A stretch of 64,000 nt of DNA from Anadara kagoshimensis (taxonomy: Eukaryota > Mollusca > Bivalvia > Arcoida > Arcidae), in assembly GCA_021292105.1 (NCBI GenBank), contig CM037861.1, forward strand, positions 48,105,310-48,169,309, in the 5' to 3' direction. Below, one piece after another: positions 34,174 to 49,100 of the stretch. Both the position numbers and the translations under genes were made by a program. The notes beneath the pieces were generated by a model. The model was not told the origin of the DNA and ran no database searches. It saw only the letters and a list, made by a program, of their open reading frames with translations. Numbering within the stretch: the stretch's first letter is position 1; every line of letters begins with the position of its first letter.

Positions 34174-37100
34174 AAATAATAAGTGAGAAACAATAAAAAA
34201 AAATCAGTTGCATTTAGGCAGCAGATATTTTTATGGCAGTTTAAAACATAATATGTAAATGCTTATTCAGTATATTACAACACAGACAATATTACAAACC
34301 ACTTTAGGCTGTTTCATATACCTTTGACATTACCAGTATTGAAAATTAAGTTTTATATCTGATACAAGTTATACAAATATAGAGATGCCATGTGGTGTTT
34401 TATATATACATGTTTTAAAAAAATTGAAAACACATCATACTTAATTTAAAATCATACTTAATATGACATTGACCATATTCTTCCCAAAAGGCATCTTTAT
34501 TGACTTGATATTTTTACTGCATACTAAAGACTGTCTGTACATAAGATTTTCCTTAACTTAGCAAATTTTGGCAATCTATTTTCGAACTACAAATGAGCAT
34601 TTTTGATAAAATTATATAGAGATGTCATAAGATTGAAATTACGGTACCTTCAAAATGACATGTTAAATTCATGAATATCTTAACATTTAACATTATTATC
34701 AAGATATCAAATTTGCCAGATTTAGATAAAGGAAAATTTTTAGTGAAGATATGATTGTGAAACTGGGACCAGACTTACATGTACATGTACATGTATAATG
34801 GAGTAAAAGAACATGTATCCATGTTATTTGTATGATGACCTTAACCATAGTATCTAGGGTACAACTGCCTTGTGACTATATTTAATAACACATCATTATC
34901 TTTACTTTGTAATCTTGATGTAATGGCTGTGTATTATAATGATTATAATTTTTACTGGTGCTTCGTGTTTTTGTAAATCTTGATTTTGAAGACATACATT
35001 TATGTCATGGTGGTTTTTATTTTGAGATTCCAATTTCCTTTGTGCAGGAAAATGTTATTATACTAAATATGCAATTTTGCAAAATAACAAGAACTCAAAT
35101 TCAACTTATCAAAATTTTGTAAGCCATGGAGACTTTCACATTTAAGTAATAAATATATGTCTGATGACGGAATTATTGTGTAAAGTGCCATGCGTGTAAT
35201 ACTTGTTAGTATTTGAAAGAAGGTTCACCCAATTTCCATGTGATATATATTTATGCACATGACTCAGTGTTTGTGTGAAACTTTTAGTACTCTTTTTTTA
35301 TACCCACACAATTTTCTTGTTTTTTTTGTCACCCTTCAAAGAAGTTTCTCGCATAGCGATTGGTTAACTTGCTGGGGTACCTGGAACTATGTTCAGAAAT
35401 CTGCCGGGGTACATAAACGCATGCAACGTTTAGCGGTAAAAGGGAAGTAACTCATATAACGAGAACGTCCAGTTACGGTAAACAAACATGGCGACAATTA
35501 CGTAAGTCACACAGAATACAAAATCGAAGTTAAAATATCAAACTACTACCAATTTGAAAGGTGACAAAAACTGTGACTCAGGGTACATAAATCTTTGACA
35601 GTGTACATGTAACCTACCAAAACCCTGTATAACTTGTACCGTCTGTCCATTTATTGATAGTAATTAACAAATTTTCTTGGTGTTTTCTGATAAAAAAGAG
35701 ATTAAAGAGATGTGACTGTCCTAAAGACCTTTAGAACAACCCAAACAAAATGTAGAAAACAGCAAATAAAGAAAATAAATAAAGTCTGTTATGAAACAAA
35801 TGGCTTGTGTATTTTACCACTTCTCCACAACTGCTGGGTTCTTTACATTATTATTATCATTTTTGAATAACCCAATCTTGGTGCTTCAAAAATATAACAA
35901 AATGTGAAATGCTCATTTTTTTTTTACCTAAGGCCCACTTTTGCATATGGATGGCCATATGCAAAGTTAATGTTTACATAATGTTCTACACAAAAGTTAT
36001 GGAGTAATGGATCATGTAAATACCAGAATTACACTTTTCAGACAAGATTTGGGATCTGTGGATTTTCATGTAGGTTTATTGATAAGCATTGGTCAATTAT
36101 TGGAGCATTTGACTTTATATGGTTCACATGTTTACACCTTATGCAATGAAACTTTTTAATGCAAAGTGACTTAAGGTAATGTTAAGGTCCATTGGCAGAT
36201 ATGGGGGAGGAAGCATATTCTCTTTAATGCAGCTCAGATTGCATTGGAAATTTGGAATGTTCGATTTTGCACCATTTTCACCATTTGTATCCCTTAAAAG
36301 GGTGGTTGCTTCAGCTCCCATCTTATATACTCACTTTACTAAAATTCTGGATCTATTTCTGAGGATTAATACATTGAAATATTCTGGAGCTGAAGGAACC
36401 ATAGGCCAGGATTGGGTGTACCATTATTATGCAAGAACAACCACCGGTATGCAAGAACACATCATTCCAGGGTTCGAAAATATGTTTTAATGAAAGGTCA
36501 TGGACCTTTTGCCTTTATTTTTGGCAGGTCCCACATAAAATTTTTAAAGTCCAATATCAACACTGAAACGTCCATGTGCAATTATATTATCATATAGAAA
36601 AACAGTATTATTAGTTTAAATACCAAGGAGCCCAATGTAAAATCATTAGGTCCCAGACCTTGGATATTTTGAACCCCTGTATTCTTTTAAAATAAGTTAC
36701 CAGTATGTGAATGTATAGTGATTGTATAGTGACTATAAAAACGGTGTCTGTGGAGCAACATCTGTCTGTATAATGTAGTACAGGTATTCTGTCTTGGTAT
36801 CCAGGTAATGACATGCATTATTAATTAACATCACCTAATAAGATGTATCTTTATTGATCATTGCTTCTTTATTAGCTCTGAGACTGTAACATTATTTACA
36901 TACATTACAGGCCTGTTGAAAGTTTAACACTAAGCTAATGATTTCATGCAGAATCCGCAGTTCCACTGGACACTTCATTGTCTATATCTCGGCAGCTTCT
37001 AAGCAGTCGTTCTTGACAGGTTTTCAGTCGATAGCTTTCAATACCTTGGCCAGTCAGTAGGCTAGCATCAACTCCTTTTGTTACCTCATTGTTAAACATT

Positions 37101-40100
37101 TGACTGGTCTATACTGTATAAAGATACTTGGTCGATCTTTGATTTGCTCTTTATTTTATTATTTGGTTTTGATTATTAATCATCAGGTGTTGGTTATGAA
37201 TCATTGGGAAGAAGAATGTATTAGAAGAGGTGTTGAACATACACACCTGTCCACTAAGTAAATGTTTCTCTGAAGCTTTTATGATCATACTTTGATGTAA
37301 TACTTTTGGAATTTTTCAAAAAAGATTTTGGCATTTTTTTTATAGTATTTTAAATGATAATTTTCTTTAAAAAAATGCAGTAGTTTTAACATTTAAGAAA
37401 AATCTAATCTTTAAAATAAGTAACACCTGTACATATGTTAAAATAAATAACATTCAGAAAATGATTATTACAACATGTATCCATATCATGCTATTGAATA
37501 CTGAAATTATGAGTTATTTGTTTAACAAGTCACATGACTGACCAAAACATCTAGGAATGGAGAAGAAATATGTGTGCTAGTATAATGCTGAATCTACACA
37601 GCATAATTAAAAAAAATTGAATTACTGATTTAAACATGAATTACCAAAACACGCAAGGATGGAGAAGATATACATAGCACTAGTGTGTTTACCTATATGT
37701 ACTCCGTTAAATCTTTCAGTCTATATCTATATCTAATTGATAATTAAAATACAATAAAGACTTTACAGACATACCCTATAATTTTGAAGAAGTCTCAAAT
37801 TATCACATCAGTAAAATGGCATTTGGAAGCTTTAATCAATTCTATCTGATCATCAATTATGGTTTTCAGTTGATATTGCAAAACTACTCTGTAGGTAAAT
37901 TATAGATCATTCCTTAAGGGCTTCACGCCTAAATTTGGGATCTGACGAAGACTTAAAAAAAAGGTAGTGACTGTTCTTTAGCCTAGCACTTGGCATTTAG
38001 AAATGAAAGTTACAGGATCCTTCAGAAGAGACCTTAAAAACTGGTGCTCTGTATCACTGTAGGTGTGGGATGTTAAAGAACCCTTCCTGCACATTGACCT
38101 GAGCACACTGCCAAGGTAAAAACATCTGCCACTCCACCTATAGCTGGTGAAATCTCAATATAATTGAAATGTACTGTCACACCTATAGCTGGTGAAATCT
38201 CAATATAATTGAAATGTACTGTCACACCTATAGCTGGTGAAATCTCAATATAATTGAAATGTACTGTCATACCTATAGCTGGTGAAATCTCAATATAATT
38301 GAAATGTACCGTCACACCTGTAGCTGGTGAAATCTCAATATAATTGAAATGTACTGTCACACCTATAGCTGGTGAAATCTCAATATAATTGAAATGTAAT
38401 GTCACACCTGTAGCTGGTGAAATCTCAATATAATTGAAATGTACTGTCACACCTATAGCTGGTGAAATCTTAATATAATTGAAATGTACTGTCACACCTA
38501 AAGCTGGTGAAATCTCAATATAATTGAAATGTACTTGTCAGAGACGTAAAATCCCATCCAATAAACCATAAAAGCTCTCTGTTTTTCATTATGCAGAGAC
38601 TAGAAATGTTGTTTAAAGATTAATGTCCAACTCTACATAGGCATCTTGTAAGATTAACACAGATACATTGATTAAATATGTTACAGTTTAATTTTTTCAT
38701 GAAGGTACAAAATATTAAACATGATCACAGAAGTTTATGATGTAGGCTAATTCTTTTCTAGTCATATTATTACTTGATATATGCCTCTAAATTCCCTGAG
38801 GAACAAAGGGCTTCAACATTCAGGGTTTCTGTAACAAGCTGGTTTATGGGATGCTAACCCTATGGTCAACCTTCCTCCTTCATTTTGGGCTTGAGACCAG
38901 CAAATTACATCCCGAAGGTTATTATATCCAGGCAGAGTTCGAGTCATATTACTGCTGTCTTGTAACATTGGTCTACAGTCTTGTATATTGATACTTTTTA
39001 CAACATACAGTCAAAAATGTCTATAAAGGCCACCCAAGGGAACCAGAAAAAGTTGCCTTTATGGGCAGGTGGCCTTTATATACAGATTCAAACAATATGA
39101 ATAAAGAACAATTGGGATACTATTCTACTGGCCATCATAAGCAGGTGACTCTTATATATAAAGGTGGTTTTTAAGGCAGGTTTGACTGTACTACTACGAT
39201 CATGTAAGTACATTATAATGATGACCTTGTAAGCCGTTGTTCAATAATCATATTACTGTCAGATAAAGGATGACAGGTATCACAGGAATTGATTGTTATA
39301 TTGTAGTAAGTAAGTTTCTTTATATCCTTCTACAGGTTTTATTTTAAATCCTTTAAGGATTTATGTCAGGTCTGATATTGGTTTTACAGTAGAACTTGGA
39401 TAACCCGAAGTGCATGGGACTTCAATGATGACTTCAAGTTATTGAGGTGTTCAAGTTTTCGAAGTTGAAGGATGATGCCACAAATTAGACTTTCATTTTT
39501 ATGCGAGAAATGTTGGATGGTGTTAAACTGTTTACGGATACACTAGTGTCATATGTATTACATAAGTGCATGTAATAATAAACGAAATATAACCGATTTA
39601 ATAATGATGTTTTTTTAAGGACTCATGGCGGCGACAAACGAATACATTACACAAAATGTGTATTACCAATACATGATCATAATACATTCAAAGAACTGAA
39701 TCAGATACACATATTCTTGTACATTGTATGTAATAATCATAACTATTACGATAATAATACATACGCAAGACAAGAGGCGCATTTTATATTTTACTTCGAG
39801 TTATTCGTGGTATTCGAGATATAGAAGTTCAAGTTATCGAAGTTCTACTGTATTTGAAAATGTGATGGTTCCGTGAATCAGTTATTGCAGTTTCTTGAAG
39901 ACATAATTTTGTCTGTACTACTTCTGAATTTTTTTGGTTGTAACTGTTTTGTTGAAATTTTCCAGCAATCTTTCCAAACAATTACTGTTGGTTACAGACC
40001 ATGCCACACTCGGTTTAGAACACTCTGACTCACTATTGCTGGTTTAGAACATGAAAGCCCATGCTATAATTGGTTAGAACAATCACCATTGCTGAGCAAT

Positions 40101-43100
40101 CTTGCTACACTTGGTTTAGAATGATGAGTAACCATGCCAAAGTTGGTTTAAAACTTTCACTGTTACTGAACCACTATGCCACACTTTATTTAGAACACTT
40201 GCTGGATGACTTTGCCACAGATGGTTTTGAACACTCACTCTCTTTCTGAACAACCATACCACAGTTGGTTTAGAACACTTGATGTTGCTGAACAATTATA
40301 TCACAATTGAATTAGAACTTTCACTGTTGTCATAATTAGTAAGGATATTAAGCTTATACAGTTCATAGTGTTTAAAAACAAATACTTGTAACAGAACCAC
40401 TTCCGGGCACCAGGAAAGGTACAAATTTATTAGAAAAGGGTTTCAAAAGGAGAATTTTGACTTCAATTGCATTTGTATTGATGCCATCAGACAGTTCACA
40501 AGTGCCATCTGTCCTGCAGTTACAAATCTGAAACAAAACACCTTGTTGTATGATTACCAAAGCATATATCTTCCATGGTATCTTTTCATTGAATGAATGA
40601 ATGAATGAATGAGGACTTTTTCACTTATATTGAGATGTCAACAGCTATAGGTGAAGTTGCAGAAATTTTGACCTTTCTAGTTTACTTGGGGTTATGTACA
40701 GGGAGGGTTCTTTAACGTGTCAGTTTTAAAGATTCTTCCAAAGGACCTGTGCTTTGCGAAAGAACAGACACTACCTATCTTCAAATCCTGGTCATACCCC
40801 CAGTCGGGGTTCGAACCCATGACCTCTATCATACTGCCTGTACTGAGTGATGTCTTTTGAAATTGACGGAATCACATTCTTAAAAAAGAAACAAATTACA
40901 TTGTAATTGATTAACAGTTTATATGGAAATATTAATTAAATTATGAGATTTATAAAGATTTATAGCTCTAGAAATAGAAACAAGTTTATGAAACACAATA
41001 AGAACCACACTGCTTATTTAGTTATGTCAGATAACTTAATGACCTCTTGTTTAGTTAAGGTTATTGTATTATATAATGTACAAATAACAATCCACACTGC
41101 CGGTGTAACAGCTGAGAATTAAAACGGATTTTGTATTACATTTCGTAACTATACTCCTGTGTAATTGATCAAACTTGCCATCAACAGCGATTCTGAATTA
41201 CTGATACTTGTCAATCCTGAATTACAGATATATTTTGTCGTTGAGTAGGGTAATAAATTGATTTATTTTGTGAATAATGATGGCTCGGAAAGCTTTCTAT
41301 ATGATGGCTCTGAAAGCTTCTCCTGTATCTGTGTCTGTTTTCTGTCTCTGATTTAACTATAATCACATTCTGATTGATTTCATCAAATCATCAAACAACA
41401 TTTGATTTTATTAGCTCACGTGGTATGGAGGACCTAAATAATACATCAAAAGAAAGCAATTTGATTTCGTTAGATCACATGGTATGGAGAGTTCTGAATA
41501 AAAGACAAAACAATAAAAACAAACAAATGAAATAAAAATGTAATTTCATGAATTTTTTTAAAAAAATAATGTAACTAAAAACTGCAATTATTGTCTACAG
41601 AAAATGTTTAGTTTTATATGTGATGCTTGTTAAATGTTAAATATCTGGGGCTTGTTGCACAAAAGGTGATTCAATTTAATGACTAGTTAAACTTGATTTT
41701 AACGATTCATTAAATCTTAACTAATAAATAAATTTAATCACCTTTTGTGCAACCTTGAATTCATAATACAAGTTATCACTTAGGAACACAGTGGGGAATA
41801 CCGAATCAGAACAGGGATCAAACCTGAGACCTCCTGTCCTATAGGTGAGTGCATTTTCTACCGACTGAGCTATCCCTTGTGTCTTGTTTTTGACAATTCC
41901 AAAAAATAAAAAAAATCTTTCAATCAAATCCTCTTTGATGGACATTGACATTACCAGAATTGACAGTCTATTACTGCAGAGGCCCACATTGGCAACCAAA
42001 CTGTAACAGATGGAGAAAATTGGTAGAGTTGGTCCTTTGTTTTAAACCCAGGTCCATCCTACTATAAGTGAGTGGTCCATTAACTAAGCTGAAATCGTTC
42101 ACCATTATATTTGGATGGGAATTTTGATTGAATGTGGTTTTATGTTCTGGTCAAGAATATTTCACTTATATCAAGACAGCACCAGCTATAGTTGAAGTGA
42201 CAATGTGCAGGGAGCGTTCCTAAATGTGCCACACCTACTGTGACATACAGCATCAGTTATTAAGGTTTCTTCCAAAGGATCCCATGACTGCGGAGTAGTA
42301 AAGAACTACCTATTTTCAAATCTTGGTAATACCCTGGCCGGAGTTCGAACCCATGACTTCACATGCGAAGCAAGCACTCTACCAACTAAGCTACCGTAGT
42401 GATATATTTTTTTATTTTTATGAGTAAATTTTTGTTGTATTTTTTTACATGTATTTTAATTATAGACACAATATGTAGTGTCTCGTAGGCCACATGGATA
42501 TAAAAATTTTACAAGGTTTTTTATGTGTATGTGAACATTGAATTTTTATATGTGACACTTAAATAAAATAAATTATTATTATTATTATTATATTTGAGAA
42601 GATATAAATAATTTGGTTCCGATATTTGCCACACTACATTATATGCTGTAGATCTTTCATGTTTTGTTAATATAAAATAAACCTCATCATTAGTTCAAGT
42701 GAAGTTTGCATGCTGCGGTAATAATCTAATTATCAAAATCACTTACTTTTTGAACAATTTCATATTTTGGCAACATTCCAGGTTTCTAGATAGTGAAAAT
42801 ACATTCTAGTCTTTGATACCATGCTATGTAATTACATCATATCTATGGCAACCATTGAATTACAAAATTAGAGATACAAGTATATCATATTGTGTTAGTT
42901 TTGATGTATAACAACACTACTTGTTCCTTAAAACTTATTAAAATATTATCATATGTAATATATCTACTGTTTACTGTTTAATGTCTTACTGCAGCTTAGG
43001 CAAAGAGAAAAAAATATATGTTTCCAGTTTCAAAACCTTCTCTAATTTCATGCCTCTTATAAAAATTTAATATTTTTACCTTTTGATTTCAATCTACAGC

Positions 43101-46100
43101 TTAGGCAAAGAGAAAAAATTCTGTTTTCTGTTTCAAAACTTTTTCAAATTTTATAGGCATATTCCAAAGTTTTGATGTTTATTGTTTGCAGCTTAAGCAA
43201 AGAAAAAACTATGTTTCCTGTTCAAAACCTTCTATAATTTTATGTCACTTTTTCTCCATGGAAACGGTGATAAGGGCCAGCCTAGATAGCCAGTCACTTT
43301 TCACCATGGAAACGGTGATAAGGGGCAGCCTAGATAGCCAGTCACTTTTCACCATGGAAACGGTGATAAGGGCAAGCCTGTTAGATGTCCAATTGCTTTG
43401 CTCCATGGAAACTGTGGCAATTAATGGCCACCCTGTGAGATGGCCAGTCACTTTGCTCCATAGAAACTTTGGGAATTAAGGTCCAGCCTATTGAAGCAGT
43501 CAGCCACATGGAAACAGTGATAAGGACGAGTCTATCAAGACAGCCTATATGAGGCTGAATCATGGAAAATGTGATAAGGACCAGTCTGTCAAGACAGCCT
43601 ATATGAGGCTGAATCTTTACTATCTACCTTTCGTGCTTTTTAAGATGAAAGGCGAAAAATATATTAAACATATCTAGGCTTTAATTGAACATGTTAAGTG
43701 TCTTACTTATCATGCTATGTGTTTTAAGTATGATTACAGAATACTGTGAACATATTGGGTGTGATACAAATGATAGAGTCACAATGTTCTTATCATAAAT
43801 ACTGAATTAAAATAATTGATTGATAAATAGAAAAATGGTGGTTTGTAAATCATTGCATCACGATTTTATAGACATTTCAGAAGTAAAATTCTGCAAAAAA
43901 AAAATACATCAAACTTCAGTGAAATTTTTGTACCAGTGAATATATTTACATATGCATTATAACAATATTATTATGTTACTGTATATTGCTTTATTTTCAC
44001 GGTGTCAAATTTTCGCGGTTTGACGATGACTAGTGATGTGGTGTCATATTTTCGCATCTTATCTGATTCAAGGAAAATGACTCTAGCGAGATTATTGGGC
44101 TGGTAATACCAGTGTCTATTTACGGTGGTTTAATTTTCGCGGGAATACACTTGACAGCGAATATGGCGAAAATAAAACCATAGTGAAATATAAGCATTAT
44201 ATAGTAAATGAGAGGGTAGCCTCAGTGGCTACATGGTCTAAAGTCCACACTTTCTGATTACAGCACCTCTCACTACTTAGGTTCCAATCCTACCAGATTG
44301 TAGTGGAAGAACGTTTGTCAATTCACTTGCTGAAGTCAAGGCACTCTGGTATCCTCCACCATCCCAGAACTGATTGCCACTATATAAAAGAAAAAACCTA
44401 GACTTTGTGTTAAATTTTGCCACCCACTCTGATAAATGGTTGGAAGTCTGTAATGATGATAATGACTATAGTTTAATTTACAAGTCTGTAATGATGATAA
44501 TGACTATAGTTTAATTTACAAGTCTGTAATGATGATAATGACTATAGTTTAATTTACAAGTCTGTAATGATGATAATGACTATAGTTTAATTTACAAGTC
44601 TGTAATGATGATAATGACTATAGTTTAATTTACAATGTTACGTCAAATATAATAGACACTTGCAGATTTTTCACTAAATTAACTGTTTCTGAAAATTCAA
44701 TTAGAAAGTTAAATTGATTGCCGAGTCTGTAATTGATAGAAATTGAACAATTTGATTGATGTTTACCCTGTAAAAATACCAATTTATATATGTCTAAAAA
44801 TGGGGAATTTAACACATGGATTGATTATGTCCTGTGAAAAATACTAATTTACAGATGCCTAAAAAATTAAGAATTGCACACATGGATTGATTTTTGTCCT
44901 ATGAAAAGTACCAATATATATATGTCTTAAAAAAATTAGAAATTATGAACACATGGATTGATTTTTGTGCGTTAAAATGTTGTTTTAGATAATACGTTAT
45001 GTTTCTACAGAGTAACCAGTTCCTATCAAACATTGTGAACTTAAGTGCCAATCTGTTAATTTCAATTAAACTTATTGATTTAGTTGGATGAAGTTATAAT
45101 TACATTGACGAGTTTTTTGATGCATGTTTTATCGTACAATATACACACATAATTTTATATAAAACCTGCAGACCATTACTATCCCGTATAGAGTTTATCA
45201 CAAAACAGTCAACTTGTTTTAGATCTGCTGTTTTATTATTTACTTTCCCCCGGGTTCAGCTTTGTTCCGTCACAACTCTACTGTCCCGTAGCTAATCATT
45301 TCATCCAAATCATTGACGAGATATTTTTTGCAAGATATATGGCAAGATATAATTCATTGGAGATTACTTGACGATCATTAAATGAAGCTGTGTTAGAATT
45401 TGGTGATTTCAGAAAGTCGGCACTGTTCCAAATTTAGATACTGTACTGAGTGCTGTAATGATTATACAAACTCATTTAATATATTATCAACAAGAATCTA
45501 TATTAACTATACTGTCACATATCGTGTTTCGACTGTCATAGCATGTGAATAGGAAGTTACCCGACGTACAAAATGGCCCTGCTTCCGTTTATTCGTGATG
45601 GAGTTTATCTTCCAGCTTTTTCAGAATATTTCGATTATTTGTGTATTCATTTTTCGCAGATGAATGAAATTCTTGGAGATGATTATGAGAAAAAGATGGC
45701 AGTTGTAAGTGTACTTAAACAATATGCAGAAGATAGAGATGTGGATATGTTAGCTAGAGCATTATCCGTGATTTTGAAAACTTCACAGCAACAGAAAATT
45801 ATAATGCAAATAAGGTTAGTTGTATAAGTTATATTATAAAAAAAATATTTAAAAAAACTCAAAAAAACGAGATCTATGGATTGCAAGTCTTGCCTAAAAG
45901 TTTCATTTTCAACTTTTTAAAGCTGTAACCAAAATAAAATGATGTAACCAAAATGAAAAATTACCACAGTAATGACATTACTATTTACTACTATGTCTCG
46001 GCCTTTTCAGTTAAAACAGTAATTATTTATATTGAGTTTAATACTCTCACTGTTGCTTTGATATTAACCAGTATCCTTGTAGGTAATTAAATCTGTGATT

Positions 46101-49100
46101 ATATTTTATGTTCAGTAAGCGAAAAGGACGATTAGAAAAATCTACCATAATTGGAATGCAGAAAACAGATTTTGAACGGGATAAAAATAGTCTTTTTATG
46201 AAAACACGACTTTTTTTTTACATTTTGTCCATATCCATGTGTGCGATTCCTTTTTTAGCTCACCTGGCCTAAAGGCCATGTGAGCTTTTGCCATCACTCG
46301 GCGTCCAGCGTCCGTCAGTCCGTCAGTCTGTCAGTCAGTCCGTCTGTAAACTTTTCACATTTTAACTATCTCCTCTAAAACCCCTGAACCAATTTTAACC
46401 AAACTTTACAGGAATGATGTATAGAAGGTCCTTTACTTAGATTGCCGAAATTATTTTGATCCGCCAAAAAACATGGCTGCCAGCGCAGAAGATAATTTAA
46501 CATGGGACCCTATGGGAAAAATGCATTTTTGACTATTTCCTCAGAAATGACTGAAGCAAATATAACCAAACTTTACAGGAATGATGTATGGAAGGTCTTT
46601 TGCAAAGATTGCCAAAATTTTTCTGATCCGCCTAAAAACATGGCTGCCAGCGGGGAACATAGTTTAACATTGGACCCTATGGGAAAAACACATTTTGGCT
46701 ATCTCCTCTGAAACTACTGAAGCAAACTTAACCAAACTTTACAGGAATGATGTATAGAAGGTCCTTTACTTAGATTGCCGAAATTGTTTTGATCCGCCAA
46801 AAAACATGGCTGCCAGCGCAGAAGATAGTTTAACATGGGACCCTATGGGAAAAATGCATTTTTGACTATTTCCTCAGAAGTGACCGAAGCAAATTTAACC
46901 ACACTTTACAGGAATGGTGTAAGGAAGGTCCTTTATTTAGATTGCCAAAATTTTTCTGATCCGTCAAAAAACATGGCCGCCAGCACAGAAGATAGTTTAA
47001 CATTAGACCCTATCACGGCTGTTAGAGCCCTTCTTCGTCCCATTGAAAAAAGTTATCGATATCAAGCATGCGTAGTGTAGCGAAATGTACATCGCTGGCA
47101 ACCGATGTCCGCCATATTTGTTTACCGCTTCGGAAAGGGATGGTCTCAGTAGTGCAAAAAGATTAGAAAACTCATCCGACGAATTTAGGTGTTTTAAATA
47201 TATTTCAAATCTTGGATAAATTATCTTCCGACCATCAAAACGCTTTTTTTGATTTTTGCTCTGTATTCAGAGATAATTGTGTCCAAAGTTGCGATTTCTC
47301 AGAAAAACTTAAAAAATGTCGATTTCTGACTGGTACTACATCACATTATGCCGAATAATTACATTTTGAGGCCAAAATTAGAAAATAGCGTTCTGATGGT
47401 CGTTAGAATAGTATCTAAGCTCGATATTTTATACGAGATCTTGAAAGAAAACACGGCAGATTTTCTAATCTTTTGACACTCAAAAGGGGCACATGCCGTG
47501 GCAGTTTGCCAAAATGGCGTTGAGACGATCTTTTCTGTGACGGTGCATGTAGCTTTGTGCAAAAACATATTTGTTGCTCGTCATTATTTAAAAAGAAATA
47601 TCGCAGAACGTAAACAGCATATCATTTAATTTTTTTTAATAAAATAAAAACATTATGTTATCTGTTTTGGTTACTTTATTTTTCTATACCACAAGGGGGT
47701 ACCTCACCGTACCTGTTGTGATAGCTTTCGAAAAAAGCACTGTCAGAGCGAACTTGTATTGTTCTGAGTGGCTAAGTCCATGAAAACTTGTATTTTTTGC
47801 TATAATTTTCTGACCTAAGTAGAAATTTTCTTCGAAATTTTGCATGCAGTTAAACCGAAAATTACATCTAAACTGTATAAATTTATTATAATTTATAATA
47901 ATAATAATAATAATAATTATTATTATTATTACTACTATTATTATTATCTTTCAAAACATATTATTTTCATTGTTTACCTTCTTAAACAATTTTGATAATA
48001 GAACATAATAATAATAATAAGAATTAGTAATAATAATAATAATAATAATTATTATTATTATTATTAATATTATTAATATTATGTAGCATGTCAGTGGGAA
48101 ATTAAATAGCTTTTGATTTGAGGGTGAAACAATGATAATAAATAAGAGCCTAATAATTATGATTAATTATAAATAGCATTTTAAATTAGATAAAAATTAC
48201 TTCCCATTTGTTTTTTTTGTTTTTTTGTTTTTTTGGGTTTTTTTGAGATTTCAATATCAAAATTTTAAAAAAATGCATTTAATAAGAATAATTATTTATT
48301 TATGGGAAAGATAAACAAACATGTGTAATGTGTATTTTTCTATCCTTTACAATTTTTGAATTTTTATAAAGTAAATACATTAATAAAACATAATTTTTAA
48401 AAATAAAGTAATCATTCCAAATCATTCCAATATGGAATGGGGAAAATGTGATTCATGCCACAGTCAAAATTCTTTAACTGATTACTGCATTTACTGGTCT
48501 TTCAGCTCTTTGACAGTGGAGAAAACCAGAGTGTCTGGAGAAAACCACAAAATTTTATGAGCAAACTCACAAAGGGGAAAAATCCATTACACCACATCAT
48601 CACCATAAAAATTGGGTCAAAGTGAAACAAATCATTAAACACTTCAACCTGTTCCAGGAATTTTAAAACTGATCAAAATTAAACTTCTACAAGCTGTAGA
48701 TCAGACATATTCAGGTCAAATCATGTGTTGTATACCATTTTTTTTAAAATTTTTATCATTTAATAACTAAAAAAAGGTTAATGACAATTTACCATTTTTT
48801 TTAAATTATTGAATGATAACATTTTTAAAAAAAGACATACAACACATGCCATCCGAAACAGAATACTTAACTAGATTCCATACAAAATTGAGTATATATT
48901 GTATGAACACTGTAAAAGTAAGGGGTAACTGAGTTGGAGGAGCATTTGCAGAACTAACTGTCTTTGGGTTTAATTCCATCTCAACTGTTCACCAATTTTT
49001 TTTAACTTTACCCTGTTACAGATAGTCTACCTAGTAGTTTTAGTCTGAATAACAAAACTATGAAATCAAAATGATATACATATAACAATAAAATTTAATG

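Larger units (their letters stand above)
33987..45572 (+). other. Long delphilin-like intron (between exon 2 and HHD1 exon)
   Basis: About 11.6 kb without a confirmed coding exon. Contains an AAAT microsatellite (34120-34180), MITEs (34530, 36468, 36905, 39006, 39386, 41649), the SINE with expanded tail (37915), a minisatellite of about 60 bp (39985-40335), SINEs, and tandem repeats at 42990-43545 and 44444-44633. Confidence 0.6.

Noticed and set aside
38073-38495. Minus-strand 140-aa frame with repeated VHFNYIEISPAIG
   Set aside because: It is the 45-bp SINE-tail minisatellite read in frame. The period is divisible by three and there are no gene signals.
41800-41880. tRNA gene on the minus strand
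   Set aside because: Good A and B boxes but the acceptor stem and anticodon arm do not pair convincingly; more likely a SINE head.
43186-43479. 97-aa frame with METVIRASLDSQSLFT repeats
   Set aside because: Product of a 48-bp minisatellite, open on both strands. No splice or start support.
46502-47080. Frames starting MGPYGKNAFLTISSE
   Set aside because: 166-bp satellite units read in frame; the same peptide recurs in every unit at 50.9-51.7 kb.
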